Below, in pieces: positions 51,701-54,639 of a DNA stretch of 64,000 bases. Both the position numbers and the translations under genes were made by a program. Positions within the stretch are counted from its first letter, which is position 1. The number at the start of each line of letters is the position of its first letter. The notes below the pieces were generated by a model. That model was not told where the DNA came from. It did no database searches and worked only from the letters and a program-made list of their open reading frames with translations. The stretch spans positions 154,008,306 through 154,072,305 of the forward strand of contig OZ018326.1 of NCBI GenBank assembly GCA_963969495.1. The letters are read 5' to 3'. Source of the stretch: Ceratothoa steindachneri (lineage: Eukaryota > Arthropoda > Malacostraca > Isopoda > Cymothoidae).

Positions 51701-54324
51701 TAAATTGGAGCCGCCATACTGATGGGCTGCCTGGCCATCAGCAGGGCGGGAGTGACCTCTAATGGCGGCGGCTGGCTTTGCCGACCTCATTCACCCCTCG
51801 CAGAGCGGGCTACTGTGCTGGGTGATTAGCCTTTGCACCCCGTGATAATAATAGGGTCCCTATGCCCATCGATGAAAAGAATTTTAAAACTTGCTTCCCC
51901 ACCTGATACAATTATAGAATTCTCGTCAGACCAAACCTCTTGTACTCAAGAGGAGGCTTACTCCTCACCTAGTCATACGGGTGCGGTGGACTCCCCTTCA
52001 CCCCCTTCTCTGGTGGCGCCCTTGATCTACTCTTATCTCATTTCCAGCAGCAGTCCCTCCTTTACTCGTACTTTCACAGGGGAATGCCAAGAAAGCACAC
52101 AGGCGGCCCCAAATTGACCGCTGCTTGATAGAGCCAACGCTCTTAGGGAGGAAAGGGATAGCAGGGCCTGTCGGTCCGTGCCCCCTAATGTCCTGTATTA
52201 TCAGTATACAGGGGCCCACCTTACCTGCCCCCCTCTTCCCCGATGGATGCCGGCTCATCGGCCAGAGACGACAAAAGATAGTTCGAATGGGATCTGTGAT
52301 GTCATGGCCCAATGGAGGCCCCCTTAGCTGGACATTGTCCCGGAGGTGACCCAGTTCCAGACGGTAAGATCTTATGGGGTCGAAACCGGCCTTGGTGCCA
52401 AGCACGAGTCCCTCGCTGTGCAAGCTTTTCCTCAGATGATGGGTCCCCGAAGACTCACAAGGAAAGGAGGCACCTCCTTGCCCAGCTGGTCCCCCTTTGA
52501 CAGCCAAGCACTTCTTTATTTCAAAGAAGGATCTTGATGAGACCTGTCCATCTGACCTAAGGGCTCCTTCCGGCGGTGGAGAGAACAGGGTTCATTTCCC
52601 ACGCTACGCCCAAAAGAAAAGAAATAAGAAAAAGACAGGGTTCTTCTCCCTCCGGGGACGGACGGACCGCTGCTCTTTCGGCAAGCGACGAGGCCAAGGT
52701 CGGCACGTCCTTCCTTGGTGGACAGTACTTTGCCACCGTTTTCTTTTATCAAGAGAAGGGCTATGATATTGTATGTTGATGCGGTATCATCGAGGCTTCC
52801 ACACTATAGGGGTCAGGGCATCCCTCCCAACTTTGTCTCTGTTTCTGCGATACGTCGATTTCGTATATGTGTGGGAGGGCGCTCTTAGGTCCAATAGCGC
52901 ATGAACAGGGATTACCGCAGGGAAGTGAACTTAGTGTCACTGCCTTCGGCATCAACATCACCTCGGTACTGCCAGAAGATGTTCTGGCTACGTTTTACTT
53001 AGACCACCTTTCGAACGCTTTTGGTGCGACTCAGACAGGAGCTGAACCTCAACTTTCCCTGCCGAATCGTACAAGTTTGGGTTTTCTTTCCCCAAAATAA
53101 GGGGGTGGCTCATCTGGTTCAGACCAGGGTACCACCTCAGAACACTTGTTGCCACATCTCCACTCCCAAAGATCCTACAGTGCCAGAAGGGCTCCAAATC
53201 CGAAGAGGTGGGTCGGTTTTCACGCTTTCCCCCTTTTGTCTGAAGCCGGCGGGGTTCGACAGGGCGCTGCGTCTGTCTTCACAACCGAGCTGGTTGGAAT
53301 AACCCCTCGTACGGGAAATTACGCTTCTTGATCAGTTCGCGACCCTTATTTTGATTTTTCGTTACTTCCTGAATGGCCCCGTGGATTTGGACTCTCCACA
53401 GCCCCAAAGTTCACATTATCCTTGACGCCACGGCTGTCGAGATCGTCTTCTGCTGGGTCCCTAGATACTTAAGAAATGGGGGCGCCAACCTACAAGGACT
53501 GACCAACCGAACCAATGTTTCGCTCTCCCCTATGACTTTTCTCGTTTATCTACCAGCCCCCCCCCCCCTCATCGACGACTTGAGGTAGTTTTCTGACAAA
53601 CGCGGAGCGCTCCCCTGCACCTTAGTGCTTGGTCCTGTCTTTCTGGCACATTCTTATCGAATGTCCAAGTCTCCGGGATCTTCGCGCACGTTACCAGGAC
53701 GAATGGGGTCGCTACCAGTTGTGCTGTGTACTCTGCACGGATTCGTGCACACGTAATTGTGGTATCTGAGTTTCTAAATGAAGTGAGTCTTTCCCATACT
53801 AGTTATCCTGGCCCCTTTACTGATTCGTCTCTTGATGGTTTTGTTTTTTTTCTTTAGGTTAGGGGTAGGGTACGAGCATCATAACCTTATATGTTGTCTA
53901 AAAACAATTTGCAACATAGTGTTGTTAGTTACCAGATTGAGTGTCGATTCGGCGACTGACACGGTTTAGTTATCCTTAGTTCCGATCCCACATTAAACTA
54001 AGGTACTCACCGAGAAATAAAATATGTTAACCGAGTGCAGAATGGTAGTAAAACACCTAGCATTTTCTTCCACTTTTATCTTTCTTCCAATCTATTGTTG
54101 CATCTTATCACCCAGCCAAAGGCACAGTGGAGTTTTGCTAAAAAAAAAAATGGAAGTAGACATTTAAATGGCTTGACCATTTGTACATATTAATATATTT
54201 ACATTTTTCTTCCCGTTTTCAGGACAAAAAAGGCCCAACCTTAGAATCTGAAGTCCTTTCTTTAAGAGGAGATGAGCTCGCACAAATTTATAGTAACAGT
54301 AATAAGGTCTTCATTAATTTATAG
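520..54324 (+). CDS. mcm10: Mcm10 replication factor, 3' eight exons (5' part outside window)
   Basis: Mcm10 is a nuclear scaffold that binds the CMG helicase, DNA polymerase alpha and single-stranded DNA during origin firing and fork movement. Eight exons (listed separately) join without a stop into 406 codons ending at TAG 54322-54324. The joined protein shows, in order, an FYGG motif that follows the internal-domain zinc finger in the family, a GARNL block, a PxxLGRG block, a KAKSSHT block just before the C-terminal domain, the CCCH zinc motif (C-x4-C-x2-C-x10-C-x4-H), KRFFEC, a four-cysteine motif ending CSHC, and the terminal GPTLESE...RGDE block. Order and spacing match vertebrate Mcm10 (875 residues in human) from about residue 460 to the end, as I remember it. 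Every junction has GT-AG ends and the phases fit, so this looks like the functional gene. N-terminal exons are not in the window. Confidence 0.93.
750..1483 (+). other. mcm10 intron, unique-looking segment
   Basis: The donor GTAAGT at 750 is followed by about 730 bases of AT-rich intron. I recognise no gene or element. The last roughly 200 bases (1280-1483) may belong to the target element into which the next LINE inserted, but I cannot show this. Confidence 0.5.
1999..4412 (+). pseudogene. ORF1 (gag-like) of LINE A1, frameshifted
   Basis: ORF1 proteins of this LINE class bind the element RNA. The first frame (1999-2973) gives a Pro/Ser-rich protein with a lysine-rich patch ([13 protein letters not shown]) near its end. 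The conserved core ([16 protein letters not shown]... through [17 protein letters not shown]) lies in a different frame at about 3009-3553. Next comes a cysteine-rich zinc-knuckle region ([10 protein letters not shown] and KCVNCGEPH, about 3580-3670). The last part (4155-4412) ends at TAG 4410-4412. At least two frame changes separate the pieces, so this copy cannot make the full protein. The same blocks recur in copies at 47049 and 63280, which helps place the breaks. The true start is uncertain; ATG 1999 follows the conserved leader in copies A1 and A2. Confidence 0.75.
4310..8209 (+). pseudogene. ORF2 of LINE A1: endonuclease, reverse transcriptase, RNase H, broken
   Basis: ORF2 encodes the enzymes for target-primed reverse transcription. 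The endonuclease (about 4420-5090) shows [22 protein letters not shown] and GSDHFPI; its GDLN motif reads GYLN here, so a catalytic aspartate is lost. The reverse transcriptase (about 5713-6900) has [15 protein letters not shown] and YVDD (6412-6423). RNase H (about 7394-7700) has YTDGSKS, TAELVAI and IYSDS. A C-terminal Cys-rich VPQT...ILVECPSL block follows, and a stop at about 8207. It overlaps ORF1 by roughly 100 bases. Breaks include a C7 run at 5512-5518 that is C6 in the copy near 61480, an 88-bp duplication at 6613-6788, and stops in the RNase H. Confidence 0.82.
6613..6788 (+). repeat. 88-bp direct duplication inside the A1 reverse transcriptase
   Basis: Two adjacent copies start at 6613 (CTGGATGTGGTTG) and 6701 (CTGGAAGTGGTTG), covering the HRFLGLVFD...LTWEAHI stretch. 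Since 88 is not a multiple of three, the duplication shifts the frame. The copies differ at several bases, and the second has the GAAGTGG variant seen in the copies near 41080 and 49500. Confidence 0.85.
8371..8458 (+). repeat. LINE A1 3' tail: two stem-loops plus A-rich end
   Basis: The first hairpin is GCCTAGTTCTAGGC (8371-8384). About 15 bases later comes a second hairpin, GGCGACT...GCCCAAGTGGGC, then AGATGGGCTC and an A-run. The same arrangement ends the copies at 14448, 19460, 26070, 47739, 51102 and 58859 (minus). In this LINE class the 3' end is recognised by the element's own reverse transcriptase, which would explain the conservation. Confidence 0.75.
8459..12850 (+). mobile_element. 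Family B LINE copy (I-like, AT-richer), 5' part missing or upstream of A1
   Basis: A second non-LTR element in the sense orientation, related to family A but clearly diverged and more AT-rich. It starts directly after the A1 poly(A) tail, inside its ORF1, so A1 may have inserted into it. It carries an ORF1 remnant (about 8765-9240), endonuclease, reverse transcriptase and RNase H in broken frames. The 3' boundary is unclear; sequence to about 13250 could be its 3' UTR. The double-hairpin tail of family A is not seen. Confidence 0.75.
9222..12646 (+). pseudogene. ORF2 of family B LINE: endonuclease, reverse transcriptase, RNase H remnants
   Basis: The endonuclease starts with [13 protein letters not shown] near 9237, has an in-frame stop where QET would begin, and then shows [13 protein letters not shown] (about 9615-9655) and GSDHFPI (about 9843), so the aspartate lost in A1 is kept. 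The reverse transcriptase (about 10560-11470) shows [28 protein letters not shown] and YVDD (11208-11219). RNase H (about 12095-12450) shows [19 protein letters not shown] and [10 protein letters not shown]. The blocks lie in different frames with stops between them, so this is a fossil. The order and the RNase H place it with family A in the I-like group. Confidence 0.8.
12851..13299 (+). other. AT-rich intron, possible LINE B 3' UTR
   Basis: Low-complexity T-rich sequence followed by a stretch around 13120-13250 that looks like LINE 3' non-coding sequence. No coding signal is visible. Confidence 0.4.
13300..14525 (+). mobile_element. Family A-prime LINE fragment i: 5' region joined to RNase H and tail
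   Basis: The first part (about 13430-13740) matches the non-coding 5' region also found at 15180-15440 and 21545-21940: GGTACCC, then CACTGGGTTGA, GCCTGGGAAAG, and ACCAGGAGG before TTTCTACCTGTACAG. It jumps directly to RNase H (ATCTTTAGCGACTCAG, about 13750), then the C-terminal block and a tail hairpin GCCTAGTATTAGGC (14448-14461). ORF1, the endonuclease and the reverse transcriptase are deleted. Confidence 0.7.
14540..14670 (+). mobile_element. LINE ORF2 C-terminal scrap
   Basis: A short stretch that translates to [15 protein letters not shown] and a following SHYHLS, matching the Cys-rich C-terminal block of the neighbouring LINEs. It has no tail of its own. Confidence 0.55.
14939..15089 (+). 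CDS. mcm10: mcm10 exon b (GARNL block)
   Basis: The acceptor ATTTGCAG ends at 14938 and the donor GTAAGT starts at 15090. One base completes the split Leu codon, then 50 codons follow: [18 protein letters not shown] and onward to [16 protein letters not shown] followed by a basic stretch is a conserved Mcm10 landmark. It ends in phase 0. Confidence 0.9.
15150..16600 (+). mobile_element. Family A-prime LINE copy ii, 5' region and start of ORF1
   Basis: Non-coding 5' region (15170-16130) shared with 21540-22196 plus 26164-26480, including a TACTCATTAATGGACCTG block and a GATCACATTCTGGAATTT block. It runs into ORF1-like sequence (about 16140-16560) with TTCCCAATGGAGGTTGG and GACATGGTCCTAGAGGTGAC, matching 27015-27150. 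No frame is open. The copy resumes at 18443, after a candidate LTR and a tandem repeat. Confidence 0.65.
16708..17602 (-). mobile_element. Candidate solo LTR (895 bp)
   Basis: Begins TGTAGCGATTCGAGG and ends GATTCCCCTACA, so the termini are inverted TGTAG/CTACA with extra similarity just inside. It interrupts the A-prime LINE copy ii. On the minus strand TATAAATA lies at 17311-17318 and an A/T-rich segment near the other end could hold a poly(A) signal, so I place it on minus. The flanks GCCAA and GTTAA match at only three of five bases, so the target duplication is weak. No internal retroviral-type genes are present. Confidence 0.45.
17625..18430 (+). repeat. Nested tandem duplication, about 440-bp units
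   Basis: Unit 1 (from 17649) and unit 2 (from 18087) share long near-identical stretches, from GAATGCTA...TATCATTATTTTATT to AATAGAGATAGCTATTC. Each is followed by AAACCCAGAATAAAACC and a GGGTTTT arm that could fold back (an AAAACCCGGGTTTT palindrome in unit 1). Unit 1 holds a further 65-bp duplication (two CTGTCATGGGTACCTAC starts, about 17777 and 17842). No coding capacity is visible; it could be a MITE cluster. Confidence 0.8.
18443..18609 (+). mobile_element. A-prime LINE copy ii, ORF1-to-RNase H junction piece
   Basis: Starts with CTGTGCAAGCTTCTCCTCAG, the next part of ORF1 after the break at 16600, and switches after about 100 bases to RNase H (GGATGAGGTCAGTTTCC). A large internal deletion has removed most of ORF1, the endonuclease and the reverse transcriptase. 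It is cut by the element at 18610. Confidence 0.6.
18610..19069 (-). mobile_element. Candidate solo LTR (460 bp) inside a LINE RNase H
   Basis: Starts TGTAGCGGCATG and ends CACTACTACA. It splits an RNase H sequence that is continuous in other copies (left half ends ATATCCCCT, right half resumes CTCTGTTTCAAG). Flanking CCCT and TCCT match at three of four bases. Orientation is a guess: TATATAAAT-type sequence is on the minus strand. It resembles the 16708-17602 element in its ends. Confidence 0.5.
19070..19545 (+). mobile_element. A-prime LINE copy ii, RNase H and 3' tail
   Basis: RNase H sequence resumes (GTTTTCATGGCTGAGCTGG, 19120-19140), then a deletion leads to 3' UTR with a decayed tail: hairpin GCTTAGTACTAGGT (19460-19473), GGTGACTTATGCCC, AGTCGCCAGATGGG and an A-rich end. 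Confidence 0.65.
19582..19604. repeat. (AC)n microsatellite
   Basis: About eleven AC units in a row just after the tail of the LINE copy. Confidence 0.9.
19620..19795 (+). mobile_element. LINE ORF2 C-terminal scrap
   Basis: Encodes a decayed version of the C-terminal block ([16 protein letters not shown], then [13 protein letters not shown]), matching [18 protein letters not shown] in the family A copies. Confidence 0.55.
20050..20342. mobile_element. hAT-type MITE, 293 bp, 8-bp target duplication
   Basis: Flanked on both sides by TATATTTT (20042-20049 and 20343-20350), the 8-bp duplication typical of hAT transposons. The ends are imperfect inverted repeats: CAGAGGTGGGC at the left, and CAGAGTTGGGTG when the right end is reverse-complemented. 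Inside are two related blocks with CCGCTACCC and ACTTTTT. There is no coding capacity, so it would depend on a hAT transposase made elsewhere. Confidence 0.85.
20690..20809 (+). CDS. mcm10: mcm10 exon c (LGRG block)
   Basis: The acceptor TTTTTGCAG ends at 20689 and the donor GTATTT starts at 20810; the exon is exactly 40 codons, phase 0 at both ends. It encodes [17 protein letters not shown] and then [10 protein letters not shown]. The LGRG core with acidic residues after it is conserved in Mcm10. Confidence 0.88.
20810..21229 (+). other. mcm10 short intron (420 bp)
   Basis: The only short intron in the window, between donor GTATTT and acceptor TTTTAACTAG, with no recognisable transposable element. 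Confidence 0.75.
21230..21377 (+). CDS. mcm10: mcm10 exon d
   Basis: Follows ...TTAACTAG and ends before GTGAGT at 21378. It encodes [19 protein letters not shown], matching the LAAITKLRAKGQVL region of vertebrate Mcm10, then a basic stretch (RKRIREV) that could act as a nuclear localisation signal. It has 49 codons plus one base; the next exon supplies AT to make GAT. Confidence 0.88.
21540..22209 (+). mobile_element. Family A-prime LINE copy iii, 5' region (left of nested A2)
   Basis: Matches the 5' region at 15180-15840: GGTACCCAGTGCAACCTG, CACTGGGTT, GCACCAGGAG, TACTCATTAATGGACCTGCC and GCCCGGTGCACTTTCG. It includes an ATT/TTA-rich low-complexity block (21715-21885). It is cut after TGCTGCGAGGGTC by the A2 LINE and continues at 26151. 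Confidence 0.7.
22210..26150 (+). mobile_element. Family A LINE copy A2, internally deleted, 13-bp target duplication
   Basis: Lies between TGCTGCGAGGGTC (22197-22209) and TGTTGTGAGGGTC (26151-26163), a 13-bp target duplication with two differences, inside the A-prime 5' region. Its 5' end is slightly truncated (begins AGTTTAGCCTC). A deletion of about 2.9 kb joins ORF1 near 23310 to the segment just before the reverse transcriptase, removing the ORF1 core, the zinc knuckles and the endonuclease. It ends with hairpin GCCTAGAACTAGGC (26070-26083), the second hairpin and a 14-base A tail. It is very similar to A1, so it is young. Confidence 0.9.
22658..25904 (+). pseudogene. ORF1-ORF2 deletion fusion of LINE A2 (reverse transcriptase and RNase H kept)
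   Basis: The ORF1 start (22658, MPND as in A1) runs through the [15 protein letters not shown] block to [13 protein letters not shown] and then crosses the deletion. From 23227 a frame reads through [13 protein letters not shown], the whole reverse transcriptase with YVDD (24202-24213), and on to about 25040. It is broken only by TAA 24169-24171, where A1 has TCG. A small deletion near 25035 then shifts the frame before RNase H ([21 protein letters not shown] in 25031-25402). The C-terminal block ends at TAA 25902-25904. Without an endonuclease it could not start integration itself. Confidence 0.82.
26164..27690 (+). mobile_element. A-prime LINE copy iii, rest of 5' region and ORF1 remnant
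   Basis: Continues the 5' region right of A2 (GATCACATTCTGGAATTT at about 26360), then ORF1-like sequence from about 26500: TACTCCTCTCCTAGGCC, CCCCAATGGAGGTCAG, GAGATGGACATGGTCC, and near 27390 a [11 protein letters not shown] patch as in A1. Frames are broken throughout. It stops near 27690, where the Tigger element begins. Confidence 0.65.
27700..29380 (-). mobile_element. pogo/Tigger-type DNA transposon remnant
   Basis: An antisense DNA transposon that splits the A-prime LINE copy iii (ORF1 on the left, endonuclease on the right, with LINE sequence missing between). It carries a decayed Tigger-like transposase. The right edge near 29290-29380 has tandem TTATGCGAA-type motifs like Tigger ends. 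I could not fix exact terminal repeats or a TA duplication. Confidence 0.75.
27752..28990 (-). pseudogene. Tigger-like (CENP-B/pogo) transposase, broken
   Basis: Transposases of this family cut and paste using a DDE/D domain after two DNA-binding helix-turn-helix domains. On the minus strand I see [14 protein letters not shown] (around 28690-28660), [18 protein letters not shown] (28530-28463, offset by a frame change), then [19 protein letters not shown] (28276 onward), VREFWKDHF, and an acidic Glu-rich C-terminus (28000-27752) with [14 protein letters not shown]. Several frameshifts and stops separate these, and the N-terminal DNA-binding part is not recognisable. Confidence 0.8.
29385..30840 (+). 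mobile_element. A-prime LINE copy iii, endonuclease and reverse transcriptase remnants
   Basis: Starts with AAATTCCACCGTCAACC, matching the middle of the family A endonuclease, and encodes [13 protein letters not shown] and [12 protein letters not shown] deletion then leads to the reverse transcriptase (EMPGDDVP-type region near 29890). The catalytic YVDD has become YLED (around 30491). There are many stops. It is interrupted near 30840 by the Tc1-like piece. Confidence 0.7.
30845..31612 (-). mobile_element. Tc1-like DNA transposon remnant
   Basis: Splits the LINE RNase H/thumb region. On the minus strand 31586-31170 encodes a decayed Tc1/mariner-type catalytic C-terminus: MLWAGI at the start, then [12 protein letters not shown] (a version of PxSPDLNPIEN), and, after a stop, [19 protein letters not shown] and [14 protein letters not shown]. 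The second catalytic aspartate region is degraded. No clean terminal repeats were found. About 280 bp of LINE are missing across the insertion. Confidence 0.7.
31615..32215 (+). mobile_element. A-prime LINE copy iii, RNase H remnant
   Basis: Resumes with TCTCGGGCCGGCGGCGCCCC, matching the family A stretch before RNase H, and continues through [26 protein letters not shown] and the [10 protein letters not shown] equivalent (LTLTTWQG-type remains). There are no hairpin tail and no poly(A). Confidence 0.7.
32280..32810 (+). mobile_element. RTE-like LINE, reverse transcriptase 3' fragment
   Basis: Encodes [11 protein letters not shown], then [20 protein letters not shown], the region after the reverse transcriptase active site. 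Further on it encodes a [17 protein letters not shown] stretch typical of RTE-type elements. It is decayed, with stops, and differs in base composition from family A. Confidence 0.65.
32811..33878 (+). other. mcm10 intron 4, 3' end
   Basis: The first 200 bases may be RTE 3' UTR (GGGTGAGGTGCTACAGCATGTAGC). The rest is AT-rich intron with no recognisable gene, ending in the acceptor TTTTCAG at 33872-33878. Confidence 0.5.
33879..34039 (+). CDS. mcm10: mcm10 exon e (KAKSSHT block)
   Basis: Follows CCTTTTCAG and ends before GTGAGA at 34040. Two bases complete the Asp codon, then 53 codons: [16 protein letters not shown] and on to [18 protein letters not shown]. EEFxxILKAKSKHT is one of the best conserved Mcm10 segments, just before the C-terminal domain. 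It ends in phase 0. Confidence 0.92.
34440..34720 (+). mobile_element. RTE-like LINE, endonuclease fragment
   Basis: Encodes [24 protein letters not shown], and, after stops, a VVGDMNEWIGEL-like piece, the order seen in RTE endonucleases. It is short, decayed, and in sense with the gene. Confidence 0.55.
34721..35680 (+). other. mcm10 intron 5, remainder
   Basis: No recognisable gene or repeat boundary. Ends in the acceptor TGTCTTTTCAG at 35670-35680. Confidence 0.5.
35681..35797 (+). CDS. mcm10: mcm10 exon f (first cysteines of CCCH motif)
   Basis: Follows GTCTTTTCAG and ends before GTAAAT at 35798; 39 codons, phase 0 at both ends. It encodes [19 protein letters not shown], an amphipathic helix also present in other Mcm10 proteins, and ends with CKAVICLQ, the first two cysteines of the C-terminal CCCH zinc motif. 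The remaining ligands are in the next exon. Confidence 0.93.
35798..35939 (+). other. mcm10 intron 6, 5' end
   Basis: Short C-rich non-coding stretch before the LINE fragment. Confidence 0.5.
35940..37646 (+). mobile_element. Family A LINE copy A4, left part (endonuclease to reverse transcriptase)
   Basis: Starts in the endonuclease (TTTTTGCAGGAGACTG), runs through the VDEAVEF...[11 protein letters not shown] and [19 protein letters not shown] blocks, skips to the reverse transcriptase near 36835, and reaches the [10 protein letters not shown] position at 37646. YVDD is present near 37527. There are many frameshifts and deletions. The copy is cut by the 3.4-kb DNA transposon and resumes at 41008. 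Confidence 0.75.
37643..37646. repeat. AACT target duplication, left
   Basis: AACT, repeated at 41008-41011. The uninterrupted LINE reads ...AAGACTAAGGT... in other copies, so one AACT belongs to the target. Confidence 0.85.
37647..37673. repeat. Left terminal inverted repeat
   Basis: 27 bases beginning CTAGGCCCGAGAAC and ending GGGCCAAT; the exact reverse complement of 40981-41007. Confidence 0.92.
37666..37926. repeat. Subterminal palindromic motifs of the DNA transposon
   Basis: Three short inverted pairs with the core GGCCAATGT / ATTGGCC: 37666-37688, 37832-37861 (GGCCAGTGTC...GATTGGCCC) and 37895-37926 (AAGGCCAATGTC...AATGGCCTT). A weaker half-site, AACGGCCAAAGTC, starts near 37742. 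They may be transposase-binding sites. Confidence 0.65.
38494..40614 (+). pseudogene. Putative transposase of the 3.4-kb DNA transposon, intron-containing, broken
   Basis: An acidic first exon (about 38494-38641, [17 protein letters not shown]) ends at GGTAAA. An intron with acceptor CTTGCAG at 38806-38812 leads to [19 protein letters not shown]. Then come a cysteine cluster ([14 protein letters not shown]), [98 protein letters not shown], and [19 protein letters not shown]. These blocks occur in a widespread, mostly uncharacterised arthropod protein family (DUF7869-type by my recollection). SDSCG and GHTHMETD look like acidic catalytic positions, but that is inference. Breaks: a frameshift near 39130, TAG 39582-39584, a frameshift near 40010 and another near 40545; the end would be TAA 40612-40614. 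Confidence 0.75.
40981..41007. repeat. Right terminal inverted repeat
   Basis: 27 bases ending GTTCTCGGGCCTAG, the exact reverse complement of the left end; followed by AACT at 41008-41011. Confidence 0.92.
41008..42410 (+). mobile_element. Family A LINE copy A4, right part (thumb, RNase H, C-terminal block)
   Basis: Resumes with AACTAAGGTAATGCACTTC and continues through [14 protein letters not shown], the RNase H region (41740-42060; [11 protein letters not shown] near 41740, [14 protein letters not shown] near 41910) and the VPQT C-terminal block near 42350. Many stops. A run of 22 C lies at 42210-42231. No tail hairpin or poly(A), so it is 3' truncated. Confidence 0.72.
42411..42722 (+). 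other. mcm10 intron 6 segment
   Basis: AT-rich intron with no recognised element. Confidence 0.5.
42725..42865. mobile_element. 141-bp foldback MITE with TA duplication
   Basis: Flanked by TA (42723-42724 and 42866-42867). The ends are CAGGGTGT and ACACCCTG, with further similarity inside (ACTAGTTAAT and ATTAGTT). The centre is a hairpin with 34-base arms (42765-42798 and 42802-42835), 32 of 34 positions pairing around a 3-base loop. A third partial copy of the arm (CCTAGGTCACTATGCA) sits beside it. TA duplication and CAGGGTGT ends point to Tc1/mariner mobilisation. Confidence 0.85.
42880..43240 (+). pseudogene. mariner transposase, C-terminal fragment
   Basis: Encodes [20 protein letters not shown] and [10 protein letters not shown], then, after a frame change, [20 protein letters not shown] and [14 protein letters not shown] (ending about 43235). 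HDNARxH holds the second catalytic aspartate of mariner transposases. The YSPDLAPSDYH segment with the third aspartate is lost at the frameshift. The N-terminal half is missing. It lies just after the foldback MITE and may be part of the same kind of element. Confidence 0.82.
43241..45041 (+). other. mcm10 intron 6, 3' part
   Basis: AT-rich sequence without a recognisable gene or repeat. Ends in a long polypyrimidine tract and TTTTTCAG at 45034-45041. Confidence 0.5.
45042..45233 (+). CDS. mcm10: mcm10 exon g (zinc motifs of C-terminal domain)
   Basis: Starts after TTTTTTTTCAG and ends before GTAATG at 45234; 64 codons, phase 0. The first residue is the third Cys of the CCCH motif, followed by ten residues, Cys and REEKH (the His ligand). 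[16 protein letters not shown] and SCSHC give the second, four-cysteine zinc motif, and WKR follows. The pattern equals the vertebrate one except that the first pair of the second motif reads C-x2-C rather than C-x-C. Confidence 0.96.
45234..45867 (+). other. mcm10 intron 7, 5' part
   Basis: About 630 bases of AT-rich intron with no recognisable feature before the target duplication of LINE A5. Confidence 0.5.
47049..47590 (+). pseudogene. ORF1 core of LINE A5
   Basis: The frame reads [19 protein letters not shown], then [15 protein letters not shown] sequence, [19 protein letters not shown] and VMRKQGGA, stops at TAG 47451-47453, and continues with [19 protein letters not shown] and [10 protein letters not shown]1 and A9 have the same core without this stop. 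The Cys-rich part that should follow is cut by the nested tail. Confidence 0.75.
47632..47818 (+). mobile_element. LINE 3' tail alone, nested in ORF1 of A5
   Basis: The sequence switches from ORF1 (GTCTGTGTAAGTTGC) to a 3' UTR-like stretch (GCTTCCTTCTTGC), then decayed hairpin 1 (GTCTAATTGTAGGC, 47739-47752), hairpin 2 with TCCAAGTAGGCAGTCGCC, AGATGGGCTAC and an A-rich end, before ORF1 resumes near 47835. About 300 bases of ORF1 are missing at the junction. It is best read as a very short 5'-truncated LINE insertion. Confidence 0.65.
48380..50921 (+). pseudogene. ORF2 remnant of LINE A5 (reverse transcriptase, RNase H, C-terminal block)
   Basis: The endonuclease start is at about 48130-48360 (GNCRGLG-type and QETMLGACH). 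A deletion then runs to the [21 protein letters not shown] block. The reverse transcriptase shows [29 protein letters not shown] and LVFDRFL. RNase H has YTEGSNS (Asp to Glu in the first motif) and the last part has [18 protein letters not shown]. There are several frameshifts. Confidence 0.75.
51102..51184 (+). repeat. LINE A5 3' tail
   Basis: Hairpin 1 GCCTAGCAATAGGC (51102-51115), hairpin 2 region TTTATGCCAAGTAGGCGGTCGCC, AGATGGGGTTC and an A-rich end. Confidence 0.75.
51212..51240. repeat. Short palindrome
   Basis: CCATTTTGTC and GACAAAATGG pair around a short ATTGAG loop, just upstream of the tRNA-like sequence. Confidence 0.7.
51271..51425 (+). mobile_element. tRNA-derived SINE-like sequence
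   Basis: An internal RNA polymerase III promoter is visible: box A TAGCCGAGTGG (51279-51289) and box B GGTTTGATCCC (51323-51333), 33 bases apart as in a tRNA gene. The box A resembles tRNA-Leu/Ser types. The acceptor and anticodon arms do not pair cleanly, so it is not a working tRNA. The sequence after box B is unrelated to tRNA, as expected of a SINE body. Only one copy is seen in the window. Confidence 0.6.
51430..53850 (+). mobile_element. Family A/A-prime-like LINE copy A6, decayed
   Basis: The 5' leader CTACCCCGTAAGGGGCACGG is followed by ORF1 remnants (51850-52640: TGATACAATTATAGAATTC, and AGACAAAAGATAG like the A-prime ORF1). A deletion runs to the reverse transcriptase (52720-53090; the active-site motif now reads YLDH near 52997), then RNase H (53200-53480) and the C-terminal block (53630-53730). 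No tail hairpin was found. Older than A5. Confidence 0.7.
53851..54222 (+). other. mcm10 intron 7, 3' end
   Basis: AT-rich intron ending in a polypyrimidine tract and CCCGTTTTCAG at 54212-54222. No other feature seen. Confidence 0.55.
54223..54324 (+). CDS. mcm10: mcm10 last coding exon
   Basis: Starts after CCCGTTTTCAG with [18 protein letters not shown], matching the extreme C-terminus of Mcm10 (KTGPKIGGETLLPRGEE in vertebrates). It continues [14 protein letters not shown] and stops at TAG 54322-54324, a few residues longer than in vertebrates. Confidence 0.94.
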   Translation, partial: DKKGPTLESEVLSLRGDELAQIYSNSNKVFINL

Positions 54325-54395
54325 TTTTGGGGGTGAGTAAGAAAGTAAAGTTTGTACTTTTTTATTTTAATAAAACCTTGCTGAATTCAAATTGA
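54325..54395 (+). other. mcm10: mcm10 3' UTR (predicted)
   Basis: A short AT-rich 3' UTR is inferred from the stop codon to shortly after the poly(A) signal at 54369. Confidence 0.6.
54369..54374 (+). terminator. Polyadenylation signal AATAAA
   Basis: Canonical AATAAA 45 bases after the mcm10 stop, in a T-rich context; the first such hexamer after the stop. Confidence 0.7.
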
Positions 54396-54639
54396 TTATT
54401 ATTGTATGGATTGCTGTTGGGAGTTGAGGAAGGTGATTTTTTTTCCTTTTCAAAATCCCATCATGGCAGCAAACAATAAGGACATCGCGGAAACACTCAC
54501 TGCTGCGGCGATATTCTCTTGGCATATAGATTCTTCTGGTCGCCTCTATAATCGTGTCTACCACGGAGGAACTAAATACAGTTCAACTGTATTATGATTT
54601 CCTCCTGCATCTTCAACCATATACATACTTCTTTTTTGC
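54396..54639. other. Downstream intergenic sequence
   Basis: No recognisable gene or repeat between the mcm10 poly(A) site and the next LINE fragment. Confidence 0.5.

Noticed and set aside
54367..54597. Small genes on both strands just after mcm10
   Set aside because: Overlapping opposite-strand frames with no recognisable motif, splice signals or codon bias.
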